A stretch of 64,000 bases of DNA from Acidobacteriaceae bacterium (GCA_903642265.1 CAHJWN010000014.1:1-64000); one strand, 5' to 3'. Positions 27,518 through 36,191 are shown, counted from the first letter of the stretch. The notes: a model not told the origin generated them from the sequence alone. Made by a program: numbers and translations.

Positions 27518-28438
27518 GTGGACTTGTTTCAGCTTGAAACGTTTCTTGCCGTCGCTGAGGAGCGAAGTTTCTCGCGTGCCGCCGCTCGTCTCCATCGTAC
27601 GCAGCCTGCGGTCAGTCAGGCCATCTCCAAGCTCGAAGGAGAGCTTGGGGAGGTACTCTTTGAACGATCTTCGCGAGATGGAACATTGACCGATGCTGGC
27701 CAGGTTCTGCGGGAGTATGCGCTAAAGCTTTTAAATCTTAGGACAGAAGCCTCCGGAGCACTCGCCGAACTGCGTGAATTGCACAGCGGAAAGCTGCAGC
27801 TCGCAGCAAACGAATACACCTGCCTCTACCTTCTTCCACTCCTCGACGAGTTCCGTCGCCAGCATCCGCGTATCAAGGTGGCCGTGCAGCGTTCGCTGGC
27901 CAGCCGAATCACCGATGAGGTGTTGCTGCACTCGGTCGAGATCGGAGTGTTGTCCTTCCGTCCAGATGACACGCAGGTGAAATCGACAGTCGTGTATCGC
28001 GATGAGATCGTGCTGGTGGTAAATCCTCGACACGCCCTCGCAAGTGAGGACCATGTCTCCATACGCCAGCTTGGAACACAAACGTTCGTCGCTCACAACA
28101 TTGCGTCACCGCAAAGACAGAAGGTGATCCAGGCCTTCCGTAAGTACAAAACACCATTGCAGATCGGCGTGGAGCTGCCCAGTATCGAAGCAATTAAACG
28201 TTTTGTTGAGATGGGCAATGGGGTCGCTCTCGTCCCCGGGCTTACCGTTCGCAAGGAGCTTGCAAACGGCGACCTGGTTCGGGTGCAGGTTAAGGAACTT
28301 CAGACCGAACGCAAGCTGCGCCTCGTGTACCGCCGCCATGCCAGCTTGTCCCATGCGGCGCTCGCCTTCCTGCGCATTGTTGAACGCTACTCGGCCACAC
28401 AGGGCGAGCCCTACAGCTTTCTGCCTGAACGAGGCTGA
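27518..28438 (+). CDS. LysR-family transcriptional regulator
   Basis: About 306 residues. The N-terminal winged helix starts DLFQLETFLAVAEERSFSRAA and continues RTQPAVSQAISKLE and ELGEVLFERSSR. The substrate-binding domain includes LLPLLDEFRRQHPRIKVAV and ENGVALVPG-type sequence (here MGNGVALVPGLTV). GTG 27518 has AAGGA 5 bases upstream; an ATG 17 codons earlier lacks support and would lie too near the operator. Divergent from leuA, it probably controls the leu-ilv cluster and itself; the co-inducer is unknown. Confidence 0.88.
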   Translation: MDLFQLETFLAVAEERSFSRAAARLHRTQPAVSQAISKLEGELGEVLFERSSRDGTLTDAGQVLREYALKLLNLRTEASGALAELRELHSGKLQLAANEYTCLYLLPLLDEFRRQHPRIKVAVQRSLASRITDEVLLHSVEIGVLSFRPDDTQVKSTVVYRDEIVLVVNPRHALASEDHVSIRQLGTQTFVAHNIASPQRQKVIQAFRKYKTPLQIGVELPSIEAIKRFVEMGNGVALVPGLTVRKELANGDLVRVQVKELQTERKLRLVYRRHASLSHAALAFLRIVERYSATQGEPYSFLPERG

Positions 28439-28573
28439 GATCTATCTTGCCGTTCAGGCGTGCAAAATTCTGGTCGACTGTGCAGAACTTCTGGAACCAA
28501 ATCACGTCTGTACATGCAGAACGACCAGCCCGGAGATTCCAGCCGGATCGCCGCACGACCGAAAGAAGCCGCA

Positions 28574-29062
28574 ATGAAGATCATGATGAACCTTGCTACA
28601 AATCGGATGCGCTGTACGGCGCTCGCACTCTGCGCCTTCGCAGTTGGCACTACACCAATGTGGTCGCAAACCACGCAGGATGCCACGCCTCCACCTACGC
28701 AGAATGATGGTGGAGCGCCGCAGCATGGCGACATGCAGCACATGCGGGAACATCATATTGAGATGATGACCAGGCATCTGGGTCTGTCTCCCGACCAGGT
28801 CACCCAGGTAAAGGAGATTGACAGAGACGGCATGACGCAGATGATGGCACTTCATCAGGACACGTCGACTCCGCGGGCCGACAAGCGCGAGAAGATGAAG
28901 ACCATCCACGACGCTGAAACCGCGAAGATCCGGTCGATCCTCACGGACGATCAGAAGCCGAAGTTCGATGCAATGGTCGCGCGCGAACACGAGCGTATGG
29001 AGCATCGCCGTGACGGCCAGGGCCGCCCAAATGATGCACCTAGCCCACCGCCGGCTTCCTAA
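28574..29062 (+). CDS. Spy/CpxP-like LTXXQ-motif periplasmic protein
   Basis: A 162-residue protein with a signal peptide (RMRCTALALCAFAVGTTPMWSQ). The mature part is helical and charged. It carries a histidine/methionine-rich segment (QHGDMQHMREHHIEMM) and paired motifs LGLSPDQVTQ and ILTDDQKPKFD that match the LTxxQ repeats of Spy/CpxP/ZraP-type proteins. It is likely an envelope chaperone or metal-responsive protein. ATG 28574 is chosen because the signal peptide begins there; the ribosome site is weak. A rho-independent hairpin follows at 29103. Confidence 0.75.
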   Translation: MKIMMNLATNRMRCTALALCAFAVGTTPMWSQTTQDATPPPTQNDGGAPQHGDMQHMREHHIEMMTRHLGLSPDQVTQVKEIDRDGMTQMMALHQDTSTPRADKREKMKTIHDAETAKIRSILTDDQKPKFDAMVAREHERMEHRRDGQGRPNDAPSPPPAS

Positions 29063-29102
29063 GCTGACGCACTTCGCGCCGTATGCCCTTCCCAGGACAC
29101 TC

Positions 29103-29138
29103 ACGGGCCAGCAAACCAATCCCTGCTGGCCCGTCTTT
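29103..29138 (+). terminator. Intrinsic terminator after LTXXQ gene
   Basis: Perfect 11-base stem ACGGGCCAGCA / TGCTGGCCCGT with a 10-base loop followed by CTTTG. It lies 40 bases after the LTXXQ stop. The T-run is short, but it is a convincing terminator by position. Confidence 0.7.
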
Positions 29139-29286
29139 GCGTTCGCAGATTGTCGCGCCCGGACCCCTTGTTCCTGTTCCTACGGTTACAATTGGTGCAG
29201 TGACATTGGTTGCAGTCGGTTCTATGGCAAAAGCTGCATGGCGGGCTGTATGGCGGGTCGCAGATGTTCAAGGGGTTTGGAGAAGA

Positions 29287-29886
29287 ATGAAGAAGACGAT
29301 GTTGTTGGGTGCTCTACTTTTGTCGGCAGCTGCCGGCTTTGCACAGGAGAGCCGTCAGGATGTAAGCATCAGCGCCTCCGGTAACTTTTCTCCAACGATC
29401 CATGGGGCCACCGGGACTTTTGTCACACCTAATACCACGCTCGGCGCGCTTGTGAGCTACCGTTATCTGCTCACTCCCCGTAGCGGTATCGAGGCCAATT
29501 ACGGTTTCACCCAGAACACTCCTGTCTATACCGTGCCCGGCACCATCGTGAATCAGATACACACCCGTCAGCAGGAATTCAGCGCCGCGTACGTCTACAC
29601 CCAAACCTATAAGCGCTACAACCCTTTCATCGAGGGCGGTGTAGGCGCGATGTTCTTCTCTCCACTCAAAGACGACCAGACGCAGAATCTCGATGTCAAG
29701 CGGACGACTGCACTTGGTGCAATCTTTGGCGCAGGCGTAGCGTACGAGTTGAGCCCAAGTTTCGACATCCGCGCCGAATACCGCGGTTTCCTGGCGAAGA
29801 CGCCTGATTTTGGATATGAGCCTTTCACCACGAATCGTTATCGCGTTATCTCCATGCCGACAATTGGTGTCGCCTACCACTTCTAA
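29287..29886 (+). CDS. Outer-membrane beta-barrel protein
   Basis: A 199-residue protein with signal peptide MKKTMLLGALLLSAAAGFA-Q. The beta-strand pattern is typical of the OmpA/OmpW-like small barrels (YLLTPRSGIEANYGFTQN, AAYVYTQTYKRYNPFIEGG, SFDIRAEYRGFLAK). The end ATIGVAYHF-like (here TIGVAYHF) has a terminal phenylalanine. It is similar in design to the barrel at 3880-4563. GGAGAAGA directly precedes ATG 29287; the frame is open 68 codons upstream but crosses the terminator region. A terminator follows at 29909. Confidence 0.78.
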   Translation: MKKTMLLGALLLSAAAGFAQESRQDVSISASGNFSPTIHGATGTFVTPNTTLGALVSYRYLLTPRSGIEANYGFTQNTPVYTVPGTIVNQIHTRQQEFSAAYVYTQTYKRYNPFIEGGVGAMFFSPLKDDQTQNLDVKRTTALGAIFGAGVAYELSPSFDIRAEYRGFLAKTPDFGYEPFTTNRYRVISMPTIGVAYHF

Positions 29887-29908
29887 AAAAGAATGAGTGT
29901 TCGTAACG

Positions 29909-29935
29909 AGCTCCGGCCAGCAGCCGGAGCTTTTT
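29909..29935 (+). terminator. Intrinsic terminator after barrel gene
   Basis: Perfect 9-base stem AGCTCCGGC / GCCGGAGCT, 5-base loop, then TTTTC, 22 bases after the barrel stop. It also shows that the acetyltransferase start at 29893 suggested by the open frame is wrong. Confidence 0.88.
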
Positions 29936-29985
29936 CATTGAACGCAGCAAATATTTTTGACGTGAATCTCCCTTACTCTTGTTAC

Positions 29986-30609
29986 ATGCCTCTCACGCCC
30001 ACATTGCAAGGCGATCGCATCCGCCTGGAGCCTTTATCGCTTCAATATCTGCCCGCGCTTGAAGCGATCGCCCTTGATCCCCTCTCGAAGCCTGCAATCT
30101 GGCGCTACATGGTGCATTGGCCGCAGAATGTTACTGACCTAAGGGACTGGGTAGACGTTGCACTTAGGGCTGAGCGCGACGGCACGACAATGCCTTGGGT
30201 GACGATCATCAGGTCGGTCGACGCGCCGGAACCAGACCGTGTCATTGGCAGTACCCGTTTCTTCAACCTGGACGCCGCGAACAAAACAGTAGAACTTGGC
30301 CATACCTGGATCGCCCCAGCATTTCACGGGACCCGGGCGAATACAGAGGCCAAATTTCTCCAACTTCGTTACGGTTTCGAGGAGTTAGGCTTGAACCGGG
30401 TGAGCTTTAAGACGCATCATGAAAATTTACGCTCGCAGGCTGCAATTCGCGCCATCGGCGGCGTATACGAAGGAACCTTTCGCCGACACTTGATTATGCC
30501 CGATGGTAGCCGCCGTGATAGCTGCTTCTTCAGCATCATTCGAGATGAATGGCCTGAGGTCAAAGACATGCTGCAGCGGCGGCTTAGCGCCCCGACGCCG
30601 CGGCCCTAA
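29986..30609 (+). CDS. GNAT-family N-acetyltransferase
   Basis: A 207-residue RimJ/RimL-like acetyltransferase. It opens LTPTLQGDRIRLEPLSLQYL and has GSTRFFNLDAANKTVELG, the helix HGTRANTEAKFLQLRYGFEEL and the RVSFKTHHENLRSQAAIRAIG block typical of this group. The end, RRHLIMPDGSRRDSCFFSI, is also typical. The substrate is unknown. ATG 29986 was chosen because the terminator at 29909-29935 excludes earlier starts, though no ribosome site is obvious. Its last four bases overlap the convergent rlmN stop. Confidence 0.85.
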   Translation: MPLTPTLQGDRIRLEPLSLQYLPALEAIALDPLSKPAIWRYMVHWPQNVTDLRDWVDVALRAERDGTTMPWVTIIRSVDAPEPDRVIGSTRFFNLDAANKTVELGHTWIAPAFHGTRANTEAKFLQLRYGFEELGLNRVSFKTHHENLRSQAAIRAIGGVYEGTFRRHLIMPDGSRRDSCFFSIIRDEWPEVKDMLQRRLSAPTPRP

Positions 30610-31859
30610 GCGGAAGCAATCGACACCAACTGCGGCTCGTCATCCATTGTCCGCTTCAACTGTCCACACGCAGCAAAGATGTCCCGGCCACGCGGCCGCC
30701 GGATGTAGGTTGGCAGACCGCCGCTGATCAGGGTCGCCTGGAAGAGCGTCACATCCTCTGGCGCAGGCTGCGAGTAAGCGATACCCGGACCGGGATTCCA
30801 GACGATCAGGTTAATCTTCGCCTTCAAGCCACGCAGAAGTTCAAGCACCTCGCCCGCATGCACTAGCTGGTCGTTAACACCTCCCAGCAGAACGTATTCA
30901 AACGTCACATATTCGCGCTTACCCAGCGGGATTGTTGCAACCGCGTCGAGCAGCGCTGCAATGTTCCATTTACGAGTGATCGGCATGATCTCAGCACGAA
31001 CGGAATCATTGGAAGCATTCAGTGACAATGCCAGTTTCGGTCGCACCGGTTCCTGCGCAAATCGCCGAATGGCGGGCTCTATGCCGCTTGTAGAGACAGT
31101 CATTCGTGATTCCGGGATACCCATCGCCCCACTCAGAAGACGCACACTGGCCATGAACGAGTCATAATTCAGGAACGGCTCGCCCATACCCATGAAGACA
31201 AGATTGATGCGGTCCTGCCCTACCCTGATCTGCTGCCTCGCGAGTACGGCAGCGACCTGCCCCGCGATCTCGCCCGCAGTAAGGTTGCGCTTGATGCCGA
31301 GCTTGGCAGTGAGGCAAAACTGGCAATTTACGGCGCAGCCGACCTGGCTCGAAATGCAGATGGTGGCGCGGCGATAACCATTCTTTTCAAGGGTGCCGAC
31401 ATCCCGCCAGCGCTTGCGCCCGGCGCTTTGTTCAAGCTTCCCCAATTCTGGTTCTGAGACTTCGGAGTTCACTGATCTCAGCTGAATCGAATCGACCTCA
31501 CCCGCCTCTTCTTCTGCAGCATCGCTCCCGTCGCCTCGCTCGCCGCCGTCACCTTCGGGCATCCATACTGTTTCTACGGTTTCGCCATCCGCCATGCGCA
31601 TCAGATAGCGCTCCGTGCCATCGATCGATTTTGCGGTCTGCACCACCTCCGGCCGCCCTACGGCAAAGCCTTCGAGCGCCAGTCGCTCTCGTGCTTCTAA
31701 CGACAGCGTGGTGATGTCCTCAAGCGACGAGACGCGTCCGCGATACAGGGCTTCGAAGATCTGGGCAGCGCGGAACTTCTGCAGGCCGAGCTCCGTCACG
31801 AGCGTCTGCAACTCCACTAGCGTCTTACCAAACAGCGCCGCATTTTCTTTGATGAACAT
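30606..31859 (-). CDS. rlmN: 23S rRNA (adenine-2503-C2)-methyltransferase with acidic insertion
   Basis: Radical-SAM enzyme methylating A2503 of 23S rRNA and A37 of some tRNAs. It has 417 residues; most RlmN are 350-390. The cluster cysteines CxxxCxxC are at about 175, 179 and 182 (SQVGCAVNCQFC). The catalytic cysteine near the C-terminus is in IFAACGQLKR, and LSLNASNDSVRAEIMP is conserved. The excess length is a roughly 50-residue acidic, low-complexity insert at about 102-155 (GDGGERGDGSDAAEEEAGE), between the N-terminal accessory domain and the radical-SAM core. The C-terminal tail MDDEPQLVSIASA is also additional. Confidence 0.94.
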   Translation of the reverse strand: MFIKENAALFGKTLVELQTLVTELGLQKFRAAQIFEALYRGRVSSLEDITTLSLEARERLALEGFAVGRPEVVQTAKSIDGTERYLMRMADGETVETVWMPEGDGGERGDGSDAAEEEAGEVDSIQLRSVNSEVSEPELGKLEQSAGRKRWRDVGTLEKNGYRRATICISSQVGCAVNCQFCLTAKLGIKRNLTAGEIAGQVAAVLARQQIRVGQDRINLVFMGMGEPFLNYDSFMASVRLLSGAMGIPESRMTVSTSGIEPAIRRFAQEPVRPKLALSLNASNDSVRAEIMPITRKWNIAALLDAVATIPLGKREYVTFEYVLLGGVNDQLVHAGEVLELLRGLKAKINLIVWNPGPGIAYSQPAPEDVTLFQATLISGGLPTYIRRPRGRDIFAACGQLKRTMDDEPQLVSIASA

Positions 31860-31965
31860 CGTTTACCAGCTTTAAGTTTACCGGCAAACCAGGCGATTGC
31901 TTGGCTTTCATGTGCTCGGACATCTGACTTGATCCAACGCTTCTTTGTGAAACAATAGGAGTTAT

Positions 31966-33279
31966 ATGTCTGCAACGCTCACGCCACCGGTCGTCACCGC
32001 CGCTACGCCTCGCAATATCCGTCGCACCGTTCTTCCCAATGGGCTGCTCGTTCTTACCGAGAGCATCCCCCACGTACGTAGTGTTTCTATGGGTGTTTGG
32101 GTCAACTCAGGATCACGCGACGAAACACCTGCGCAAAACGGCATTTCCCATTTTGTCGAGCATATGGTCTTTAAAGGGACCACCTCCCGCTCGGCTTCGC
32201 AAATCGCTCGAGAAGTTGATACGATTGGTGGGAATCTTGACGCTTTCACTGGAAAAGAAACAGTTGGTTTCACCATTAAGGTTCTGGACGAAAACCTAGA
32301 CCCGGCGCTGGACGTTCTTTCGGATCTCGTTCTACATCCAAAGTTTACGCCTGAAGATCTGGCACGCGAACAAGGTGTGATCCTGGAAGAGATCAAGATG
32401 GATGAGGATAATCCTGACTACCTTGTTCATGAGATCTTTTGCCAGAAGTTTTGGAAGGATGATGCGCTTGGTCGACCTATTCTGGGCACAGTGAAGACGG
32501 TCTCCAGCTTCGACCAGCAAACGGTCTTCGATTTCTACGCCAGCCGTTTCACACCGAGCAATATGGTGTTCTCCGCTGCCGGCAACCTCCACCATGACCA
32601 CTTTGTCGACCAGGTTCAGCAGCAGTTCAGCTCCCTCGCTGCGAGCACAGATCACCCCTTCGTACGCCAGGAGGCCTCGCCTGCGACGCCCCACATCACT
32701 TTGAAGCGAAAGAGATCGCTCGAGCAGGTACAGTTCTGCCTTGGCGTTCCGGCACCTAAAGTGACAGATGAAGGCCGGTACGGGATCTATTTGCTGAACA
32801 CAATGTTAGGCGGCGGGATGAGCAGCCGCCTCTTTCAGACGGTCCGCGAAGACCAGGGTCTCGCCTATTCCATTTATTCGGAGATGAATCCTTTCCGCGA
32901 TACCGGCTCCTTATGTGTCTACGCGGGAACTTCAATCGACAAGACTGAACGTGTACTTCGGCTCACCCTCGACGAACTTCGCCGTCTCAAAGAGGAGATG
33001 GTGAGCGAGGCCGAGTTGAAGCGCGCAAAAGATCAGCTCAAAAGCAATATAGTGCTGGGCCTCGAAAGCTCTTCAAGCCGGATGGCGAACCTTGCGCGTC
33101 AGCAGATGTACTTCGGACGATTCTTCGGTGTCGACGAAATTACCGAGCAGATCGAGGCGGTATCGCCGGCCCAAATTCAGGTAGCAGCCCAACAGCTCTT
33201 CCGGCCCGAACTGATGGCGCTCACCCTGCTTGGTAACCTTGGAAGCCTGAAAATCGAACGTGAGCATCTGGCCTGTTGA
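31966..33279 (+). CDS. M16-family zinc metallopeptidase
   Basis: A 437-residue processing-peptidase-like protein. The inverted zinc motif HFVEH is at residues 62-66, with the distal glutamate in EQGVILEEIKMDEDNP. The second half-domain keeps the GGGMSSRLFQTVREDQGLAY signature of subunits containing the substrate-binding R/Y pair. The zinc motif is intact, so it should be the catalytic type. There is no signal peptide. AGGAG lies 4 bases before ATG 31966. The neighbours do not reveal a substrate. Confidence 0.92.
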   Translation: MSATLTPPVVTAATPRNIRRTVLPNGLLVLTESIPHVRSVSMGVWVNSGSRDETPAQNGISHFVEHMVFKGTTSRSASQIAREVDTIGGNLDAFTGKETVGFTIKVLDENLDPALDVLSDLVLHPKFTPEDLAREQGVILEEIKMDEDNPDYLVHEIFCQKFWKDDALGRPILGTVKTVSSFDQQTVFDFYASRFTPSNMVFSAAGNLHHDHFVDQVQQQFSSLAASTDHPFVRQEASPATPHITLKRKRSLEQVQFCLGVPAPKVTDEGRYGIYLLNTMLGGGMSSRLFQTVREDQGLAYSIYSEMNPFRDTGSLCVYAGTSIDKTERVLRLTLDELRRLKEEMVSEAELKRAKDQLKSNIVLGLESSSSRMANLARQQMYFGRFFGVDEITEQIEAVSPAQIQVAAQQLFRPELMALTLLGNLGSLKIEREHLAC

Positions 33280-33362
33280 TGTACGTTGCTGATAGAGTTT
33301 TTGCAGGAAACGCCGCGCCGACCCTGGCACGGGACTACATCTGGAGATCGACAAGAGGAACA

Positions 33363-33890
33363 ATGACCAGCCCAATCCAGACCCAAAACGTCTCATCGAT
33401 ACCGAATCATGATGAAGGCTTTACGCTGATCGAACTGCTTATTGTCATGTCCGTCATGCTCGTTCTGATGACTCTTGGCATCCCGCAACTTCTGAAACTC
33501 CGCAAATCGGCAAATGAGAACTCTGCAATTCAATCACTCGCTACGATCTACAACGCAGAGATCTCCTATAACTCCTCCTATTCGGCAAATGGCTTCGCCT
33601 GCACACTCCCTGCGCTCGGGGGCGATCCAAAGGCTGGTGCACCCTCCGCTCAGTCTGCGCAACTCATCGAGAATGCACTTTCTACCGGCCAAAAGGCGGG
33701 ATATACCTACGCGATCACGTGCGGATCGAAGATCACGGTGAATAACCAGGATAGCTATAGCTCATTCGAACTGACAGCAGTTCCGCAATCTGTAGGTAAA
33801 ACCGGCGATCGTGGCTTCTGCGAGGACGAGAACAAAACTGTCCGTTACGATCCCGCAGGCGGCACCAACTGCACTCAAGCAATCCAGTAG
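33363..33890 (+). CDS. Type IV pilin-like prepilin
   Basis: A 175-residue protein with a class III leader. Cleavage is expected between G19 and F20 in DEGFTLIELLIVMSVMLVLM, with the conserved glutamate at +5. The long hydrophobic N-terminal helix is followed by a globular domain (IYNAEISYNSSYSANGFACTLPAL). Paired cysteines include CTLP, ITCGS and the terminal-region CEDE/NCTQ, suggesting the usual D-region disulfide. No assembly genes (pilB, pilC, pilQ) are nearby. GAGGAACA precedes ATG 33363. Its stop overlaps the GTG of lolA by one base. Confidence 0.87.
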   Translation: MTSPIQTQNVSSIPNHDEGFTLIELLIVMSVMLVLMTLGIPQLLKLRKSANENSAIQSLATIYNAEISYNSSYSANGFACTLPALGGDPKAGAPSAQSAQLIENALSTGQKAGYTYAITCGSKITVNNQDSYSSFELTAVPQSVGKTGDRGFCEDENKTVRYDPAGGTNCTQAIQ

Positions 33891-34555
33891 TGCGCCTCGC
33901 TAAGCTTCTGCTTCCGGCCATTGGTCTGGTCGTAGTTGCAGTTTCTGCTGGCCAGTCGATCCTTGGTGCGCAAACACCTGCGACCAACACAATCATCCGC
34001 AAGGTAGATGATCACTACAACCATCTCGCATCGCTCACGACGAACTACACCGAGCACTACGCTGGTATGGGCCTTGACCGAACGGAGACGGGAACTCTGC
34101 TCCTCAAAAAGCCTGGGCGCATGCGATGGAACTACAGTGCGCCTGCAGGAAAAGTCTTTATTCTCGACGGCAAGTTTGGTTGGTTCTACACTCCGGGCGA
34201 TACGCAGGCGACACGCATCCCTGCCAGGAGACTGGATGACCTGCGCTCACCCCTGCGCTTTCTTCTGGGACACACGCAGCTTCAAAAAGAACTCGACAAC
34301 ATTGCTGTGGTGCCGGACGGAGCGAATTACCGCATCTCCGGCGTGCCTAAAGGCATGGCACAGCGCGTAAAGCTTCTCACGCTTTCCGTGACGCCGTTGG
34401 GCTTGATCGAGAGGATGCGGCTTGAAGAGGTCGATGGCTCTGTGACGGAGTTCGTCTTTACTACGATGAGGGAAGGCGGCTCAATCCCGAATGAAACCTT
34501 CGACTTCAAACCACCGCCGGGCGTAGTTGTTGTGGATGGCTTGCCGCCGATCTAA
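33890..34555 (+). CDS. lolA: Outer-membrane lipoprotein carrier protein LolA
   Basis: Periplasmic chaperone that ferries lipoproteins to the outer membrane. It has 221 residues. The signal peptide (LAKLLLPAIGLVVVAVSAGQ) ends at about residue 27. The LolA fold shows LTTNYTEHYAGMGLDRTETGTLLLKKPGRMRWNY in pieces, then GKVFILDGKFGWFYTPGDTQ and the end FDFKPPPGVVVVDG. The GTG start shares a base with the pilin stop (TAGTG), an overlap suggesting coupling to the pilin gene. No LolB is needed in this phylum. Confidence 0.87.
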   Translation: MRLAKLLLPAIGLVVVAVSAGQSILGAQTPATNTIIRKVDDHYNHLASLTTNYTEHYAGMGLDRTETGTLLLKKPGRMRWNYSAPAGKVFILDGKFGWFYTPGDTQATRIPARRLDDLRSPLRFLLGHTQLQKELDNIAVVPDGANYRISGVPKGMAQRVKLLTLSVTPLGLIERMRLEEVDGSVTEFVFTTMREGGSIPNETFDFKPPPGVVVVDGLPPI

Positions 34556-34606
34556 AGCAGAGGCTTGCTTCGCAAAAGCAGACATCTGACGGTCGGGGGC
34601 ATTCCC

Positions 34607-34614
34607 GCCGATAA
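34607..34614 (+). promoter_or_regulatory. Possible sigma-28 (FliA) -10 element upstream of the chemoreceptor gene
   Basis: Exact GCCGATAA, the enterobacterial FliA -10 consensus, 73 bases before the receptor start. The expected -35 (TAAAGTTT, 11 bases upstream) is poorly matched (GACGGTCG). Suggestive only because the same octamer recurs before cheW. Confidence 0.25.
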
Positions 34615-34686
34615 CTCGGTTATGACACACCTGCACGTTGAAGAACTACGCGAAACAATCAATCCAGAAGCCACCGTACTCAGACC

Positions 34687-36099
34687 ATGCTGCAAGGCAT
34701 AACCTCGCTGCTGCGGCGCACGTTTGCAGCCAGCCACGATGAGAAGCCCAGGCAACTTGCAGGCTGTGCCGCCGAGCTTGCAAGCCTCAGCGCTGGCCTC
34801 CTCAGAAGTTCAACGGAGGTAACGCGCAAATCCATTGAGCAACAGGCGCGAATCGCCGAACTGGTCTCTGTCGAGGAGCGCATCCGCAACTTCGCTGAGC
34901 TGAACGCAAGCAGCAGCCAGGAGATCGCTGTCAGAACCTCAACCCTCGTACATGATGCTGATAGCGCCATTCAGATGGTCACCCTGACGGCTCGCGATAT
35001 GCAGGAGCTGGCCCAAACTGTATCTGCCGGGGCCGAGTTGATGAAGTTGTTTGCCGACCGGGTAGCCGAAGTAGACAGTGTGGTGACAATCATCGGGGAA
35101 ATTGCGCGAGAGACAAACCTGATCGCCTTGAACGCAGCGATCGAAGCGGCAAATGCCGGCAAGAAAGGAGATGGCTTCAACATCATCGCGCAAGAGATCC
35201 GGCTGCTCGCTGAACGAACCGGTAAATCTACCGTGGACCTTGGCAACCGAACCGAGCTGATGTGCCTTGCCGCTCGAGACGTTGAAGGAGCTCTACACAA
35301 GAGCGAAGCCTCAGTCGAGCAGACGATTAAGCAGACCCGCAACGTCGAGCGATCATTTCAGCAACTGCGAGACACGGCAAGTTACATCCAAAACGTGTCG
35401 GCCGAAGTATCCGTTGGTTCGGGTCGTCAGTTAGAGCTGGTCCATCGCGTGACGCTCAACCTGGCGACGATCGATACAATTGCGCACAGTTGCATCGACG
35501 ATGCGGATGATTCGGCAGAGACAAGCGTAGCCATGGCAGGTTGCCTGCATCTGCTGCAAAATAGGCTGGGCGTATCGGCTTCTGAACTCGGAGACGGGCA
35601 GCGTGGCTTGGATCTCAATGTTGATGGCAACTTACACGACAGAATCGCAACGTATCAACCCAGGGTTGATAGTGCTTTGGAAATGCTAGGCGCACGCTGT
35701 GCCGAGGCAGGCGAGCCACATCAAGCACTCAAAACGCTTATCCCGACTTCGCACTCGGTCCTTCATTTTGGGGTGTTCGACGCGGCAGATTCAGACCCGT
35801 GGCTCAGGGTGATCCAGGACGCAACCAACTGCACCGCAAGCATCTTTGTCGTTTCGGAACCAACCAACGAGTTGCGCCACTTCTTTTCCGTCGCAACAAA
35901 CGCAAGGCAAGGTAATGGGCAGCCCGTGAGAGGTGCAGTGCTTAGTCCTAAGAGCATTGCTGCGCGCAAACTACTCGCAGGGCAGACGCATCGCGGAGTG
36001 TCGTTCATTCTAGGAAGACCAATCCTCTTGGCGTGTGAACCCATATTCACTCTTTCTGGGGATGTGATAGGTGCTCTGTACATTGCTCATGCGCTGTGA
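34687..36099 (+). CDS. Soluble methyl-accepting chemotaxis protein with C-terminal sensor-like domain
   Basis: A 470-residue receptor-like protein without any membrane segment. The signalling hairpin lies in the N-terminal half: DSVVTIIGEIARETNLIALN at about residue 129 onward and NAAIEAANAGKKGDGFNIIA, followed by EIRLLAERTGK. The last 130 residues (HSVLHFGVFDAADSDPWLRVI, FIVVSEPT-type strand, LACEPIFTLSGDVIGALYIA) resemble a Cache-like ligand domain. The usual order is therefore reversed. It heads a run with cheW, cheA, cheY and cheX. The ligand is unknown and, being soluble, the protein should sense a cytoplasmic signal. The ribosome site before ATG 34687 is weak. No CheR-docking pentapeptide is seen at its end. 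Confidence 0.8.
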   Translation: MLQGITSLLRRTFAASHDEKPRQLAGCAAELASLSAGLLRSSTEVTRKSIEQQARIAELVSVEERIRNFAELNASSSQEIAVRTSTLVHDADSAIQMVTLTARDMQELAQTVSAGAELMKLFADRVAEVDSVVTIIGEIARETNLIALNAAIEAANAGKKGDGFNIIAQEIRLLAERTGKSTVDLGNRTELMCLAARDVEGALHKSEASVEQTIKQTRNVERSFQQLRDTASYIQNVSAEVSVGSGRQLELVHRVTLNLATIDTIAHSCIDDADDSAETSVAMAGCLHLLQNRLGVSASELGDGQRGLDLNVDGNLHDRIATYQPRVDSALEMLGARCAEAGEPHQALKTLIPTSHSVLHFGVFDAADSDPWLRVIQDATNCTASIFVVSEPTNELRHFFSVATNARQGNGQPVRGAVLSPKSIAARKLLAGQTHRGVSFILGRPILLACEPIFTLSGDVIGALYIAHAL

Positions 36100-36142
36100 T
36101 TCAGGTCACCCATGGTCACCGTCTAACCTCGCTGAGTGTTCT

Positions 36143-36150
36143 GCCGATAA
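36143..36150 (+). promoter_or_regulatory. Possible sigma-28 (FliA) -10 element upstream of cheW
   Basis: Exact GCCGATAA 41 bases before the cheW start. TAACCTCG sits at the correct 11-base spacing (about half matching TAAAGTTT). This is the second copy of the octamer in this chemotaxis region. Confidence 0.32.
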
Positions 36151-36191
36151 CACCTTTGTAGCGATCCGCGTCGCACATCGAGAATCCTCCT

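Noticed and set aside
29893-29985. Earlier start for the GNAT acetyltransferase
   Set aside because: It would include a strong intrinsic terminator (29909-29935).
34622-34702. 26-codon ORF just before the chemoreceptor gene
   Set aside because: It overlaps the receptor start in another frame and has no ribosome site or leader-peptide features.
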